The notes under the pieces were generated by a model. The model was not told where the DNA came from. It did not search any database and worked only from the letters and a program-made list of their open reading frames with translations. A DNA stretch of 8,353 bases from Prevotella sp. UBA3288 (GTDB lineage Bacteria > Bacteroidota > Bacteroidia > Bacteroidales > Bacteroidaceae), in NCBI GenBank assembly GCA_002361655.1, contig DETM01000003.1, positions 43,188-51,540 on the forward strand, read 5' to 3'. This document shows, in pieces, positions 1 to 6,645 of this stretch (the first letter of the stretch is position 1; each line of letters begins with the position of its first letter). Both the position numbers and the translations under genes were made by a program.

Positions 1-856
1 CCATCACCGAGGGGATGTTGTTGTTTTTCATCGACACGGTGTATTGCTGACCGCCCAGTTCGATGCGGGCCACGTCCTTCAGTTTCAGGGTCGAGCCGTC
101 GGCATTGCTCTGCACGATGATGTTGCCAAACTCTTCGGCTGTCTTCAGACGGCCGGTGTAGCGCATGGCATATTCGTAGGCCACATCAGCCTGTTCGCCA
201 AAGGTACCCGGTGCTGCCTCGATGTTCTGCTCGGCCAGCAGACCGCTGATGTCTGAAGGCATCAGACCATACTGTTTCATCACGTCGGGCTTCAGCCAGA
301 TACGCATAGAGTAGGTCTTCAGACCGGGGCTCTGCACGTCGCCCACACCCTCGATACGCTTGATGGCAGGGATGATGTTGATATTGCTGTAGTTGGTCAG
401 GAACTCGTCGTCGTAGCGACCGTCGGAGGTCAGCGAGAACATCAGCACCTGCGAGGTCTGACGCTTCATCACCGTCACGCCGATGCGGGTCACCTCGGCC
501 GGCAGCAAAGCCTGAGCCTGCGACACACGGTTCTGCACGTTGACGGCACACATATCGGCATTCATGCCCTGGCGGAACAGGATGCTCAACTGTGCCGAGC
601 CGGTAGAAGCCGTAGAGGTGATATAGTCCATACCCTCCACACCGTTGATACTTTCCTCAAGCGGCGTGATGACGGAGTTCTTCACCGTCTCGGCATCAGC
701 ACCGGGGTAACTGGTGTACACCACCACCGTAGGCGGTGCAATATCCGGATACTGCTCAATAGGCAGTGTGGCTAGTCCAATGATACCCAGCAGCACGAGG
801 ACGATGGAGATTACCGTCGACAGCACCGGGCGTTTGATAAAGGTTGTAAATGTCAT
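1..856 (-). CDS. RND-family multidrug efflux pump, inner-membrane permease (AcrB/HAE1-like), N-terminal part only
   Basis: The reading frame starts at ATG 856-854 and runs off the left window edge, giving 285 residues of a protein that is normally about 1,050 long. It begins MTFTTFIKRPVLS, followed by a hydrophobic helix at about residues 11-30 and then LPIEQYPDIAPP, which is the classic N-terminus of AcrB-type proton-driven exporters. Residues 42-285 match the periplasmic porter domain, including YPGADAETVKNSV at 50-62 and the conserved NVQNRVSQA at 106-114. The family takes drugs, bile salts or dyes from the periplasm or membrane and passes them to an outer-membrane channel. It lies 56 bases after the membrane fusion gene, with no promoter box between them, so the two are almost certainly co-transcribed. 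Substrate cannot be told from sequence. The family call is very secure. Confidence 0.95.
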   Translation of the reverse strand, partial: MTFTTFIKRPVLSTVISIVLVLLGIIGLATLPIEQYPDIAPPTVVVYTSYPGADAETVKNSVITPLEESINGVEGMDYITSTASTGSAQLSILFRQGMNADMCAVNVQNRVSQAQALLPAEVTRIGVTVMKRQTSQVLMFSLTSDGRYDDEFLTNYSNINIIPAIKRIEGVGDVQSPGLKTYSMRIWLKPDVMKQYGLMPSDISGLLAEQNIEAAPGTFGEQADVAYEYAMRYTGRLKTAEEFGNIIVQSNADGSTLKLKDVARIELGGQQYTVSMKNNNIPSVM

Positions 857-859
857 GTT

Positions 860-916
860 AATTTACGATTTAACAATTTACGATTTACTATATGATTCGT
901 ACAATTGGCGATTTAC
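860..916. repeat. Short direct repeats between the fusion-protein and pump genes
   Basis: The spacer between the two efflux genes contains AATTTACGATTTA at 860-872 and again, identical, at 875-887 (period 15). A third related copy follows: ACAATTTACGATTTAC at 873-888 matches ACAATTGGCGATTTAC at 901-916 in 14 of 16 bases. The third copy includes the stop codon of the upstream gene (913-915). Function is unknown. It may be spacer sequence grown by replication slippage or a dispersed genomic repeat. Confidence 0.7.
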
Positions 917-2094
917 TTTTTCATCGCATTCACGATGTCGCCGGCGGTCATCGAACGAGCCTGCTCGTCGATTTTCTCTTGATAACGCTGAGGCGTGATG
1001 GGCACAATCTCCATCTGGTCGCTCAACTTGGTGATGCCGTTGGTTACATATTTGTCGCCCACCTTCAGACCACCGGTCACGATATAGTTGTTGCCGTCAT
1101 GTTGCGGGTCGACAGTAATCTCGGTGTAGGCCACACGGTTGCTGTCGGTCAGCAGATAGACGAACTTCTTGTTCTGCACCTCCATCACCACCGACTGCGG
1201 GATGACGATGGCCTCGCTGGCCGAACGCGGAATGATGATGGCACCCGAGCCGCCACTCTTCAGCAGATGCTCAGGATTGGGGAAGTGAGCCTTCAGTTGA
1301 ACGGAACCGGTAGCCTGGTCGATGACACCGCTGATGGCCACCACCTTACCGTCGTGCCCATAGATGGTGCCGTCGGCCAACTGGAGTTTCACCGGCGGGA
1401 AGGCATCGATGGCACCACGCAGGCCATTCTCACCCTTGGCGAGTGTCAGCATGTCTTTCTCTGTCAGCGAGAAGTAGATTTCCATCTGGCTGATGTCGGC
1501 CACGTGGGTCAGCACGTTCGAGGCGCTCACCAGAGCACCCTTCTTGAAAGGCAGTGTGCCCACGACGCCTTTGGCCGGGCTCTTCACATAACAGAAACTC
1601 AGGGCTTCCTTAGCCGATGCCAAAGCAGCCTGGGCCTGTGCCAACTGGGCTTGCGCACTCAGGTATGTGTTTTCTGCGGTTTGCAACTCATAGTCGCCTA
1701 CAACCTTGTTCTCGTGCAACTGCTTCGAGTTCTCGAAAGTCAGTTTGGCCGTGTTCACCTGGCTCTGTGCCGTATTCACGGCAGCCTGGGCCTGGCGCAC
1801 TTGAGCCTGATACGTCTCGTTGTCAATCACAAACAGCAACTGTCCGGCACTCACGGCCTGTCCTTCTGTCACACAGATCTGTGTCAGGAAACCAGAAGTC
1901 TTCGGACGGATCTCCACATCCTGAATACCGTTGATGGTAGCAGGATACGAAGACTGCAGGTCAGCACTCTGTGCGGTCACCGTCTCTACGGGATATTCGT
2001 TGTCGCCAAAGTTGGGACGACCGCCACCACCGCCGCCACAAGCCATCAGCATGGCAGCAGCACCTGCAACCAATAACACTCTTCTCATTTTCAT
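913..2094 (-). CDS. RND efflux periplasmic adaptor (membrane fusion protein, AcrA/MexA-like lipoprotein)
   Basis: This 393-residue protein links the inner-membrane RND pump to an outer-membrane channel. It starts with a lipoprotein signal peptide whose lipobox LMAC puts the lipidated cysteine at residue 19, followed by six glycines (20-25). The domain order is typical. A first lipoyl half (about 52-90, with EIRPKTSGFL) comes first, then an Ala/Gln-rich alpha-helical hairpin (about 93-163) that contacts the channel. The second lipoyl half follows (about 168-200, with SPAKGVVG at 172-179), then a beta-barrel domain (about 203-285, ending in FPNPEHLLKSG at 271-281) and a membrane-proximal domain to about 365. 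The length is normal for the family. I chose ATG 2094; an in-frame ATG at 2088 (residue 3) is an alternative. The pump gene follows directly. A TAACTTTG box about 90 bases upstream probably drives both genes. Confidence 0.96.
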   Translation of the reverse strand: MKMRRVLLVAGAAAMLMACGGGGGGRPNFGDNEYPVETVTAQSADLQSSYPATINGIQDVEIRPKTSGFLTQICVTEGQAVSAGQLLFVIDNETYQAQVRQAQAAVNTAQSQVNTAKLTFENSKQLHENKVVGDYELQTAENTYLSAQAQLAQAQAALASAKEALSFCYVKSPAKGVVGTLPFKKGALVSASNVLTHVADISQMEIYFSLTEKDMLTLAKGENGLRGAIDAFPPVKLQLADGTIYGHDGKVVAISGVIDQATGSVQLKAHFPNPEHLLKSGGSGAIIIPRSASEAIVIPQSVVMEVQNKKFVYLLTDSNRVAYTEITVDPQHDGNNYIVTGGLKVGDKYVTNGITKLSDQMEIVPITPQRYQEKIDEQARSMTAGDIVNAMKK

Positions 2095-2123
2095 ACCTAT
2101 TTATTTATTGTTACCTATTTATT
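2094..2123. repeat. 12-bp direct repeat in the leader of the efflux operon
   Basis: TACCTATTTATT occurs at 2094-2105 and again at 2112-2123, a period of 18. Read on the minus strand, the copies are AATAAATAGGTA in the untranslated leader of the adaptor gene. The last base of the gene-proximal copy is the A of the ATG start codon. It could affect translation initiation or be neutral spacer sequence; no function is shown. Confidence 0.6.
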
Positions 2124-2179
2124 GTATATAATTATCCTTGTTTTGAAAACTCTGTCATTCGACTTCGGTTTTCGAGGTG

Positions 2180-2206
2180 CAAAGTTACAAAAAAGAAGCG
2201 TAACAA
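2180..2206 (-). promoter_or_regulatory. Bacteroidota-type promoter of the efflux operon
   Basis: On the minus strand there is a perfect -7 box TAACTTTG at 2187-2180, matching TAnnTTTG. A possible -33 element TTG sits at 2206-2204 with a 16-base spacer, a little shorter than usual. Transcription would start near 2174 and give a leader of about 80 bases before ATG 2094. The upstream half of this promoter lies inside the terminator hairpin of the preceding gene. Confidence 0.65.
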
Positions 2207-2228
2207 TCACCACTTACGCTTCTTTTTT
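2189..2228 (-). terminator. Intrinsic terminator after cca
   Basis: There is a perfect 15-base inverted repeat: AAAAAAGAAGCGTAA at 2189-2203 pairs with its exact complement at 2214-2228 around a 10-base loop. Read on the minus strand, the transcript of cca passes its stop codon (2235-2233) and enters this stem 4 bases later. The stem ends in six U residues, the form of a rho-independent terminator. Because the arms are A-rich on one side and T-rich on the other, it could in principle work in both directions, but only cca converges on it here. Confidence 0.85.
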
Positions 2229-2232
2229 ATAC

Positions 2233-3705
2233 TTAATTAGCAAAATTGCAGAGCCCCATGGCACGTGCTTTCTCCATAAGCAACTGCATGAGCGCCTCCC
2301 GCTCGTTCTCCACACGGTTGTCCAGCACGGCATCCTTGAGGTACTGCTTCAGCAGGCCCACCTCGCGAGAAGGCTTCAGATGGAAGAGTGTCATGATCTC
2401 GTTGCCGTCGATGACGGGCTGCAACAGCCGTTTGTAGTCCTTTTCCTTCAGGTCGGCCAGTTTCTCGCGCACCATCCGGAAGTTCTCGAGAAAAATCTTC
2501 TTGCGTACCTCATTCTTCGAAGTGATGTCGGCCTCGCAGAGTGTCATCAGGTCGTCGATGTCGTCGCCGGCATCGTTGAGCAGTCGTCGCACGGCACTGT
2601 CGGTGACCTCGCTGTCGGCGATGACCTGTGGCCGCATGTGCAGGTCGACGAGTTTCTGCACATATTTCATCTCAGCACCCATGGGCAGTTTGAGGCGACG
2701 GAAGATCTCGGGCACCATCTTCGCCCCCACATAGTTGTGGTTATGGAAAGTCCAGCCCACGGCCGGATCCCATCGCTTGGTCTTCGTCTTGCCGATGTCA
2801 TGGAGCAGGGCAGCCCAGCGGAGCCACAATTGAGAATCGGGACCCATTCTGTTTCCAACATTCTCCAACACTTCGAGCGTATGATAGAAGTTGTTCTTAT
2901 GGGCCCTGCCGTTGCGCTGTTCCACAATGTCGAGGGCGGCCAGTTCGGGCAGTATGATGTTGAGCAGGCCGCAGCGCTGCAGGTCGACAAAGCCCTTGCT
3001 GGGATGATCAGACATGATGATCTTGTTGAGTTCCACCTCAATGCGCTCACCGCTGACAATCTTAATGCGGTCGGCCATGCGTTCCAAGGCGACGAAGGTC
3101 TCGTCCTCGATGGTGAAGTTCAGTTGGGTGGCAAAACGGATGCAGCGCATCATCCGCAGCGGGTCGTCGCTGAAGGTGACGCCCGGTTCGAGCGGAGTGG
3201 CAATGATGCCGTCCTCCAGGTCGGCCAAGCCGTTGAAGGGGTCAACCAGTTCGCCGAAGCGGTCGTGGTTCAGGCAGATGGCCATCGCATTGATGGTGAA
3301 GTCGCGACGGTTCTGGTCGTCCTCCAGGGTGCCGTCTTCCACCACCGGCTTTCGCGAGTCGTGGCTATAACTCTCACGGCGGGCACCTACGAACTCCACT
3401 TCGAGTGTGGCCTCTTTTCCATCCCCCGAGGGGGCCACCACCTTCACCTGGGCCGTTCCGAAGTTCTTGAACACAGACAGGTGAGCCCGCTTGCCCAGCA
3501 TCCGTTTCAGTTCCTTGGCGACGGCAATGCCGCTACCTACGACCACCACGTCGATGTCGTTGCTGGGGCGTTCGAGGAAGATGTCACGCACATATCCCCC
3601 CACCACATAGCATTCCACGCCCAGTCGGTCGGCGGCTTCGCTAATCTGGTGAAAGATGTCTTGGTCGAGAATCTCTGCCAATGCTTCGTCGGAATATAAC
3701 TTCAT
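2233..3705 (-). CDS. cca: CCA tRNA nucleotidyltransferase / poly(A) polymerase family protein with HD domain
   Basis: This 490-residue protein belongs to the class II nucleotidyltransferases, which add or repair the CCA 3' end of tRNA (some members add poly(A)). The head domain shows GGYVRD at 36-41 and the metal-binding DID at 50-52. RRDFTINAMA at 133-142 and LRMMRCIRFA at 183-192 are the conserved family motifs for nucleotide and primer handling. A C-terminal HD phosphohydrolase domain follows, with H275, HDIGK at 302-306 and H321, as in CCA enzymes that also have phosphatase or phosphodiesterase activity. I chose ATG 3705. The frame extends to a TTG at 3747, but that extension would overlap the -7 promoter box at 3744-3737. 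CCA addition is likely because this is the usual Bacteroidales assignment, but a poly(A) polymerase cannot be excluded from sequence. It is a single-gene unit closed by a strong terminator. Confidence 0.93.
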   Translation of the reverse strand: MKLYSDEALAEILDQDIFHQISEAADRLGVECYVVGGYVRDIFLERPSNDIDVVVVGSGIAVAKELKRMLGKRAHLSVFKNFGTAQVKVVAPSGDGKEATLEVEFVGARRESYSHDSRKPVVEDGTLEDDQNRRDFTINAMAICLNHDRFGELVDPFNGLADLEDGIIATPLEPGVTFSDDPLRMMRCIRFATQLNFTIEDETFVALERMADRIKIVSGERIEVELNKIIMSDHPSKGFVDLQRCGLLNIILPELAALDIVEQRNGRAHKNNFYHTLEVLENVGNRMGPDSQLWLRWAALLHDIGKTKTKRWDPAVGWTFHNHNYVGAKMVPEIFRRLKLPMGAEMKYVQKLVDLHMRPQVIADSEVTDSAVRRLLNDAGDDIDDLMTLCEADITSKNEVRKKIFLENFRMVREKLADLKEKDYKRLLQPVIDGNEIMTLFHLKPSREVGLLKQYLKDAVLDNRVENEREALMQLLMEKARAMGLCNFAN

Positions 3706-3736
3706 CTGATACCTTGCTTTTTTACTGTTTGGCTTG

Positions 3737-3744
3737 CAAAGATA
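3737..3744 (-). promoter_or_regulatory. -7 promoter box for cca
   Basis: TATCTTTG on the minus strand (3744-3737) is a perfect TAnnTTTG match. It lies 31 bases before ATG 3705, giving a leader of about 25 bases. I see no TTG at the expected -33 distance, so the promoter may be weak or need an activator. It shares the 121-base divergent region 3706-3826 with the promoter of the PAP2 gene. Confidence 0.6.
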
Positions 3745-3763
3745 CAAAATAAAATAAGATTTC

Positions 3764-3795
3764 TTTGCTTGAATTTAAATTTTTTAGTAACTTTG
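3764..3795 (+). promoter_or_regulatory. Complete Bacteroidota-type promoter for the PAP2-lipoprotein operon
   Basis: The -33 element TTTG at 3764-3767 and the -7 box TAACTTTG at 3788-3795 are separated by exactly 20 bases, the classical Bacteroides spacing. Transcription should begin near 3800-3803, about 25 bases before ATG 3827. The leader is AT-rich with no Shine-Dalgarno sequence, as is normal for this phylum. This is the best-formed promoter in the window. Confidence 0.75.
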
Positions 3796-3826
3796 CAACC
3801 AAATAATAACTTATTAAAGCAAAATT

Positions 3827-5635
3827 ATGAAAAGATTTTACCTAGTCACCATGATGGCCCTAGCCTGTATGGCTGCCAGCGCAAGTCATGTATGGGACAA
3901 CATGGAGCCCATGAAACTGGAGGTTCCCGAGATGAAACCGGAGTTGGTGCAAGTCATCCATCAACCCCTCGACTACGACCTGATGAAGGACGCGCCGGAA
4001 CCCGAGCCCAAGATGGACTTCGACTTCTTCAAGCAGAAGACCAACCCCGACGTGAAACCGTATAAGGTGATGGACGACCTGACCTTTGTGGGCATCCCCG
4101 TCTTTGCTGCCGGTTGGGCTATCAAGGGCGACAAGGCGATGTTCCGTGTGAACGACGAGAACAACAGGCATAAGAACACCCAGTTGCTGACCGACTTCAA
4201 GACCGGTATCGACGACTATACCCAGTATTTCGGTCCGGCCCTGACCCTCGGTCTGAAGTTAGGCGGCTATGAAGGCCGCAGCGACTGGCCCCGTTTCCTG
4301 GCCAGTGCAGCCATGTCGTATGGCATCATGGCCGGTCTGGTCAATGGCATCAAATACACAGCCAAGGAGATGCGCCCCGACGGTTCGACGGCCAACTCCT
4401 GGCCCTCCGGCCATACGGCCACCTCGTTCGTGGGTGCCACCATCCTGCACAAGGAGTATGGTCTGACCCGCTCGCCCTGGTTCTCTGTTGCCGGCTATGG
4501 CGTGGCAACGGCCACCGGTGTGATGCGTGTGCTGAACAACCGCCACTGGGTGAGCGACGTGCTGTCGGGTGCCGGTATCGGTATCATGTCGACAGAGTTG
4601 GCCTACGCCCTGAGCGACGTCATCTTCAAGGAGAAGGGCTTGCTGCGCAACGACCTGGAAGGCAATCCCGACAACCCCTCGTTCTTTGCTATCTCGATGG
4701 GCTTGGGCCTGGGCGGCAAGGATATCGACTTCACGGTCGACGACCTCAGGGACAAGGAGTTGTTTGATATGGCAGGCATCACCCAACAGTTCGAAGGCGA
4801 CGACGAAAATGGTGTCGACATCAAGTTCCGTGCTGCCACGGTGGTGGATGCCGAGGGTGCTTACTTCTTTAATAAATATGTTGGTGTCGGTGGCCGTCTG
4901 CGTGTCAGGGCTATGTCGGCCAAGACCTTCGGCCAGTTCGCCGACATCGCCGACGAAAACAAGAACGCCGATTTCGAACTGCTCAACGGCTTCTATCAAG
5001 ACATGGGCATGCCCGACTTTATGAATCAGTCGAAGGCCGGTGGCGATTTCGTTACCGACATGTACGGCCTCGTTGTCAGCGACCACCTGACCGAGTTTAC
5101 ACCCAGTGCCGGCCTCTACTTCAACATCCCGCTGAGCAGCCGTTTCGCCATCGGCACCAAGTTTCTCGTAGGCCGTTCCATCATGCAGGAACTGGAAATC
5201 GACGGCCATGCCGAAGGTAACGTGAAGAACATCAACTACCGAATGACCATCGAGAACGGAGAAATCACCGAAGGCACCGCATCCTATCCTTTCAGCACAG
5301 GCGAAAAGTATTCCACCGACTGGGACTATCTGACGCTGGGTGCCAAGAATGCCACCTCACTCGGTACGGGCATCTCACTGACCTATCGCTACAAGTCGAA
5401 CTTCTCGTGGAAGGTCTTCCTCGACTACGATATGAGCAAGAAGAAATACACGATGACCTACAATCCGCTGGCCTATATGAGAGCCGGACTCACACCGACA
5501 GCCTACGAGGTGATGCCACTCATCTACTACGATGGAAACCAGAGTTATGCTCCGCTGCTCGACTCCGTGGTGTTCGAGAAGACCAAGCGCATGAACTACT
5601 TCACCTTGGGAGCATCGTTCGCCATCAATTTCTAA
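3827..5635 (+). CDS. Secreted PAP2-family phosphatase with C-terminal beta-barrel-like domain
   Basis: This 602-residue protein starts with a Sec signal peptide (cleavage likely after ASA at 17-19). An acidic, proline-rich stretch (about 24-80) follows, then a PAP2 (type 2 phosphatidic acid phosphatase) domain at about 84-265. All three catalytic motifs are intact: K176-x6-R183-P184, P193-S-G-H196 and R234-x5-H240-x3-D244, with H196, H240 and D244 as the key residues. The family removes phosphate from lipid phosphates, lipid A, undecaprenyl pyrophosphate or soluble esters. Residues about 285-602 lack PAP2 motifs. They form alternating amphipathic strands (for example 424-452, 501-523, 526-546 and 589-602) ending in a terminal phenylalanine, typical of an outer-membrane beta-barrel. 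I infer a periplasmic phosphatase anchored in the outer membrane; the substrate is unknown. It has its own promoter and is followed after 3 bases by a lipoprotein gene. Confidence 0.9.
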   Translation: MKRFYLVTMMALACMAASASHVWDNMEPMKLEVPEMKPELVQVIHQPLDYDLMKDAPEPEPKMDFDFFKQKTNPDVKPYKVMDDLTFVGIPVFAAGWAIKGDKAMFRVNDENNRHKNTQLLTDFKTGIDDYTQYFGPALTLGLKLGGYEGRSDWPRFLASAAMSYGIMAGLVNGIKYTAKEMRPDGSTANSWPSGHTATSFVGATILHKEYGLTRSPWFSVAGYGVATATGVMRVLNNRHWVSDVLSGAGIGIMSTELAYALSDVIFKEKGLLRNDLEGNPDNPSFFAISMGLGLGGKDIDFTVDDLRDKELFDMAGITQQFEGDDENGVDIKFRAATVVDAEGAYFFNKYVGVGGRLRVRAMSAKTFGQFADIADENKNADFELLNGFYQDMGMPDFMNQSKAGGDFVTDMYGLVVSDHLTEFTPSAGLYFNIPLSSRFAIGTKFLVGRSIMQELEIDGHAEGNVKNINYRMTIENGEITEGTASYPFSTGEKYSTDWDYLTLGAKNATSLGTGISLTYRYKSNFSWKVFLDYDMSKKKYTMTYNPLAYMRAGLTPTAYEVMPLIYYDGNQSYAPLLDSVVFEKTKRMNYFTLGASFAINF

Positions 5636-5638
5636 GCG

Positions 5639-6019
5639 ATGAACAGACTACACCTTATTATATATATAGGGACAATTGTTGCCACCCTGCTCACGGCAGG
5701 CTGTGGCAACAATTCGCGTAGAGCCGAGATTGAACAGCGCAAGGCCGCCCTCAGGCACCATCAGGACTCATCGCTGCTCGCAGCCCAGCAGGAACTGGCC
5801 CGTGTCGACTCGGCACTCGAGGCCGTCAAGGCCGAATACGAGCAAAAGAAAGCCGAGGTCGAACGCCACAGGGCCGCACTGACCGCCACGGCCGAAGAAC
5901 TGACGGCACTGACCATGCTCGGTCTGCGCCGTGACTCGCTGAAGGCACAGTGGCAGTTGCTGGGAGCCAAAATCAGGTATATCCGTCAGAAACAAAGTGA
6001 GAACGAAGCGGGCGTTTAG
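5639..6019 (+). CDS. Small coiled-coil lipoprotein of unknown function
   Basis: This is a 126-residue protein that I do not recognise by family. It has a short signal peptide with lipobox LTAGC, so C22 would be lipidated. From about residue 27 to 85 the sequence is rich in Ala, Glu, Lys, Arg and Gln with heptad-like spacing, predicting a long coiled coil. A second short helical part runs from about 88 to 118. The C-terminus is hydrophilic. The ATG is 3 bases after the stop of the PAP2 gene, so the two are almost surely one operon and translation is probably coupled. The position suggests it acts with the phosphatase at the cell envelope, but this is only inference. The lipobox makes the start at 5639 convincing. 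Confidence 0.85.
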   Translation: MNRLHLIIYIGTIVATLLTAGCGNNSRRAEIEQRKAALRHHQDSSLLAAQQELARVDSALEAVKAEYEQKKAEVERHRAALTATAEELTALTMLGLRRDSLKAQWQLLGAKIRYIRQKQSENEAGV

Positions 6020-6023
6020 CACA

Positions 6024-6053
6024 TTTAACCCCCTTTAACTCCCTTTAACCCCC
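6024..6053. repeat. Three tandem 10-bp units before the DUF1599 gene
   Basis: TTTAACCCCC (6024-6033), TTTAACTCCC (6034-6043) and TTTAACCCCC (6044-6053) form a perfect head-to-tail array with one substitution in the middle unit. It starts 4 bases after the stop of the lipoprotein gene and lies just upstream of the promoter box at 6083. I see no hairpin terminator in this 80-base gap. The array may be slippage-prone spacer; no role is known to me. Confidence 0.75.
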
Positions 6054-6082
6054 GTTGCTCCCTTTCTCTGCTCAAAAAGTCG

Positions 6083-6090
6083 TAACTTTG
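6083..6090 (+). promoter_or_regulatory. -7 promoter box for the DUF1599 gene
   Basis: TAACTTTG is a perfect TAnnTTTG match, identical to the boxes at 2187-2180 and 3788-3795, and is followed by GCA as at 3788. It ends only 9 bases before ATG 6100, so the mRNA would have almost no leader. The nearest upstream TTG (6055-6057) is 25 bases away, longer than the usual spacing, so the -33 element is uncertain. Confidence 0.55.
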
Positions 6091-6099
6091 CAGCCGATT

Positions 6100-6645
6100 A
6101 TGGACAGATTCGAAATAACCAACGCTCAGTTTGAGGCTGCCATAGCCGAATGTCGCGACATCTTCAGCAAGAAACTGCACGACTATAGGGCATCGTGGCG
6201 CATCCTGCGTCCGTCATCGCTCACCGACCAACTCTTTATCAAGGCCAAGCGTATACGCTCACTTGAAATCAAGAAGCAGTCGCTGGTGGGCGAAGGTATC
6301 AGGCCCGAGTTTATAGCCCTCATCAACTACGGCATCGTGGGACTGATACAACTGGAGAAAGGATTTGCCGACACTGTCGACATCAGCAACGACGAGGCCA
6401 TGGCTCTCTACGACCACTATGCCAACGAGGCCCTGGCACTGATGAAGCGCAAAAACCACGACTACGACGAAGCGTGGCGGGGGATGCGCGTCAGCAGTTA
6501 CACCGACTTGGTCCTCACCAAGATTGAGCGTATCAAGGAAATAGAAAATCTCAGCGGAGAGACCCTCGTCAGCGAGGGCATCGATGCCAACTATATGGAC
6601 ATCATCAACTATGCGGTCTTCGGACTGATAAAGTTGAAAGATTGA
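6100..6645 (+). CDS. DUF1599 domain protein with two tandem repeats
   Basis: This 181-residue protein matches the small Bacteroidota family known as DUF1599. As far as I recall, the family has been proposed to be linked to nucleotide modification; its biochemical role is not established. It is built from two copies of one unit. Residues about 19-88 align with about 111-181, with shared HDY (27-29 and 120-122), SSxTD (39-43 and 132-136), KxxRI (48-52 and 141-145), LVxEGI (62-67 and 156-161) and INYxxxGLIxL (75-85 and 169-179). The units are predicted mostly alpha-helical, with no signal peptide or membrane helix, so the protein is cytoplasmic. I chose ATG 6100. The frame stays open up to a TTG at 6055, but that extension would contain the promoter box at 6083-6090. 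The next gene begins 17 bases after the stop. Confidence 0.88.
   Translation: MDRFEITNAQFEAAIAECRDIFSKKLHDYRASWRILRPSSLTDQLFIKAKRIRSLEIKKQSLVGEGIRPEFIALINYGIVGLIQLEKGFADTVDISNDEAMALYDHYANEALALMKRKNHDYDEAWRGMRVSSYTDLVLTKIERIKEIENLSGETLVSEGIDANYMDIINYAVFGLIKLKD

Noticed and set aside
892..2076. 394-codon plus-strand open frame opposite the membrane fusion protein
   Set aside because: Antisense shadow of a clear AcrA-like gene; no recognisable protein features.
2122..3699. 525-codon open frame on the plus strand opposite cca
   Set aside because: It is the antisense shadow of cca, whose protein has all expected family motifs. The shadow translation is rich in His, Val and Gln with no recognisable domain, as is usual opposite GC-rich genes.
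3706..3747. Upstream TTG start adding 14 residues to the cca product
   Set aside because: The extension overlaps the -7 box at 3744-3737, and ATG 3705 gives a normal N-terminus.
3804..3818. Small AT-rich palindrome (TAATAA, one base, TTATTA) in the PAP2 leader
   Set aside because: Only six A/T pairs with a one-base centre, so it would not form a stable RNA hairpin and is expected by chance in AT-rich leaders.
4259..5209. 316-codon minus-strand open frame inside the PAP2 gene
   Set aside because: Antisense shadow; the plus strand carries all PAP2 catalytic motifs.
6055..6099. Upstream TTG start adding 15 residues to the DUF1599 protein
   Set aside because: The extension would contain the promoter box TAACTTTG at 6083-6090, while the family-like N-terminus begins at ATG 6100.
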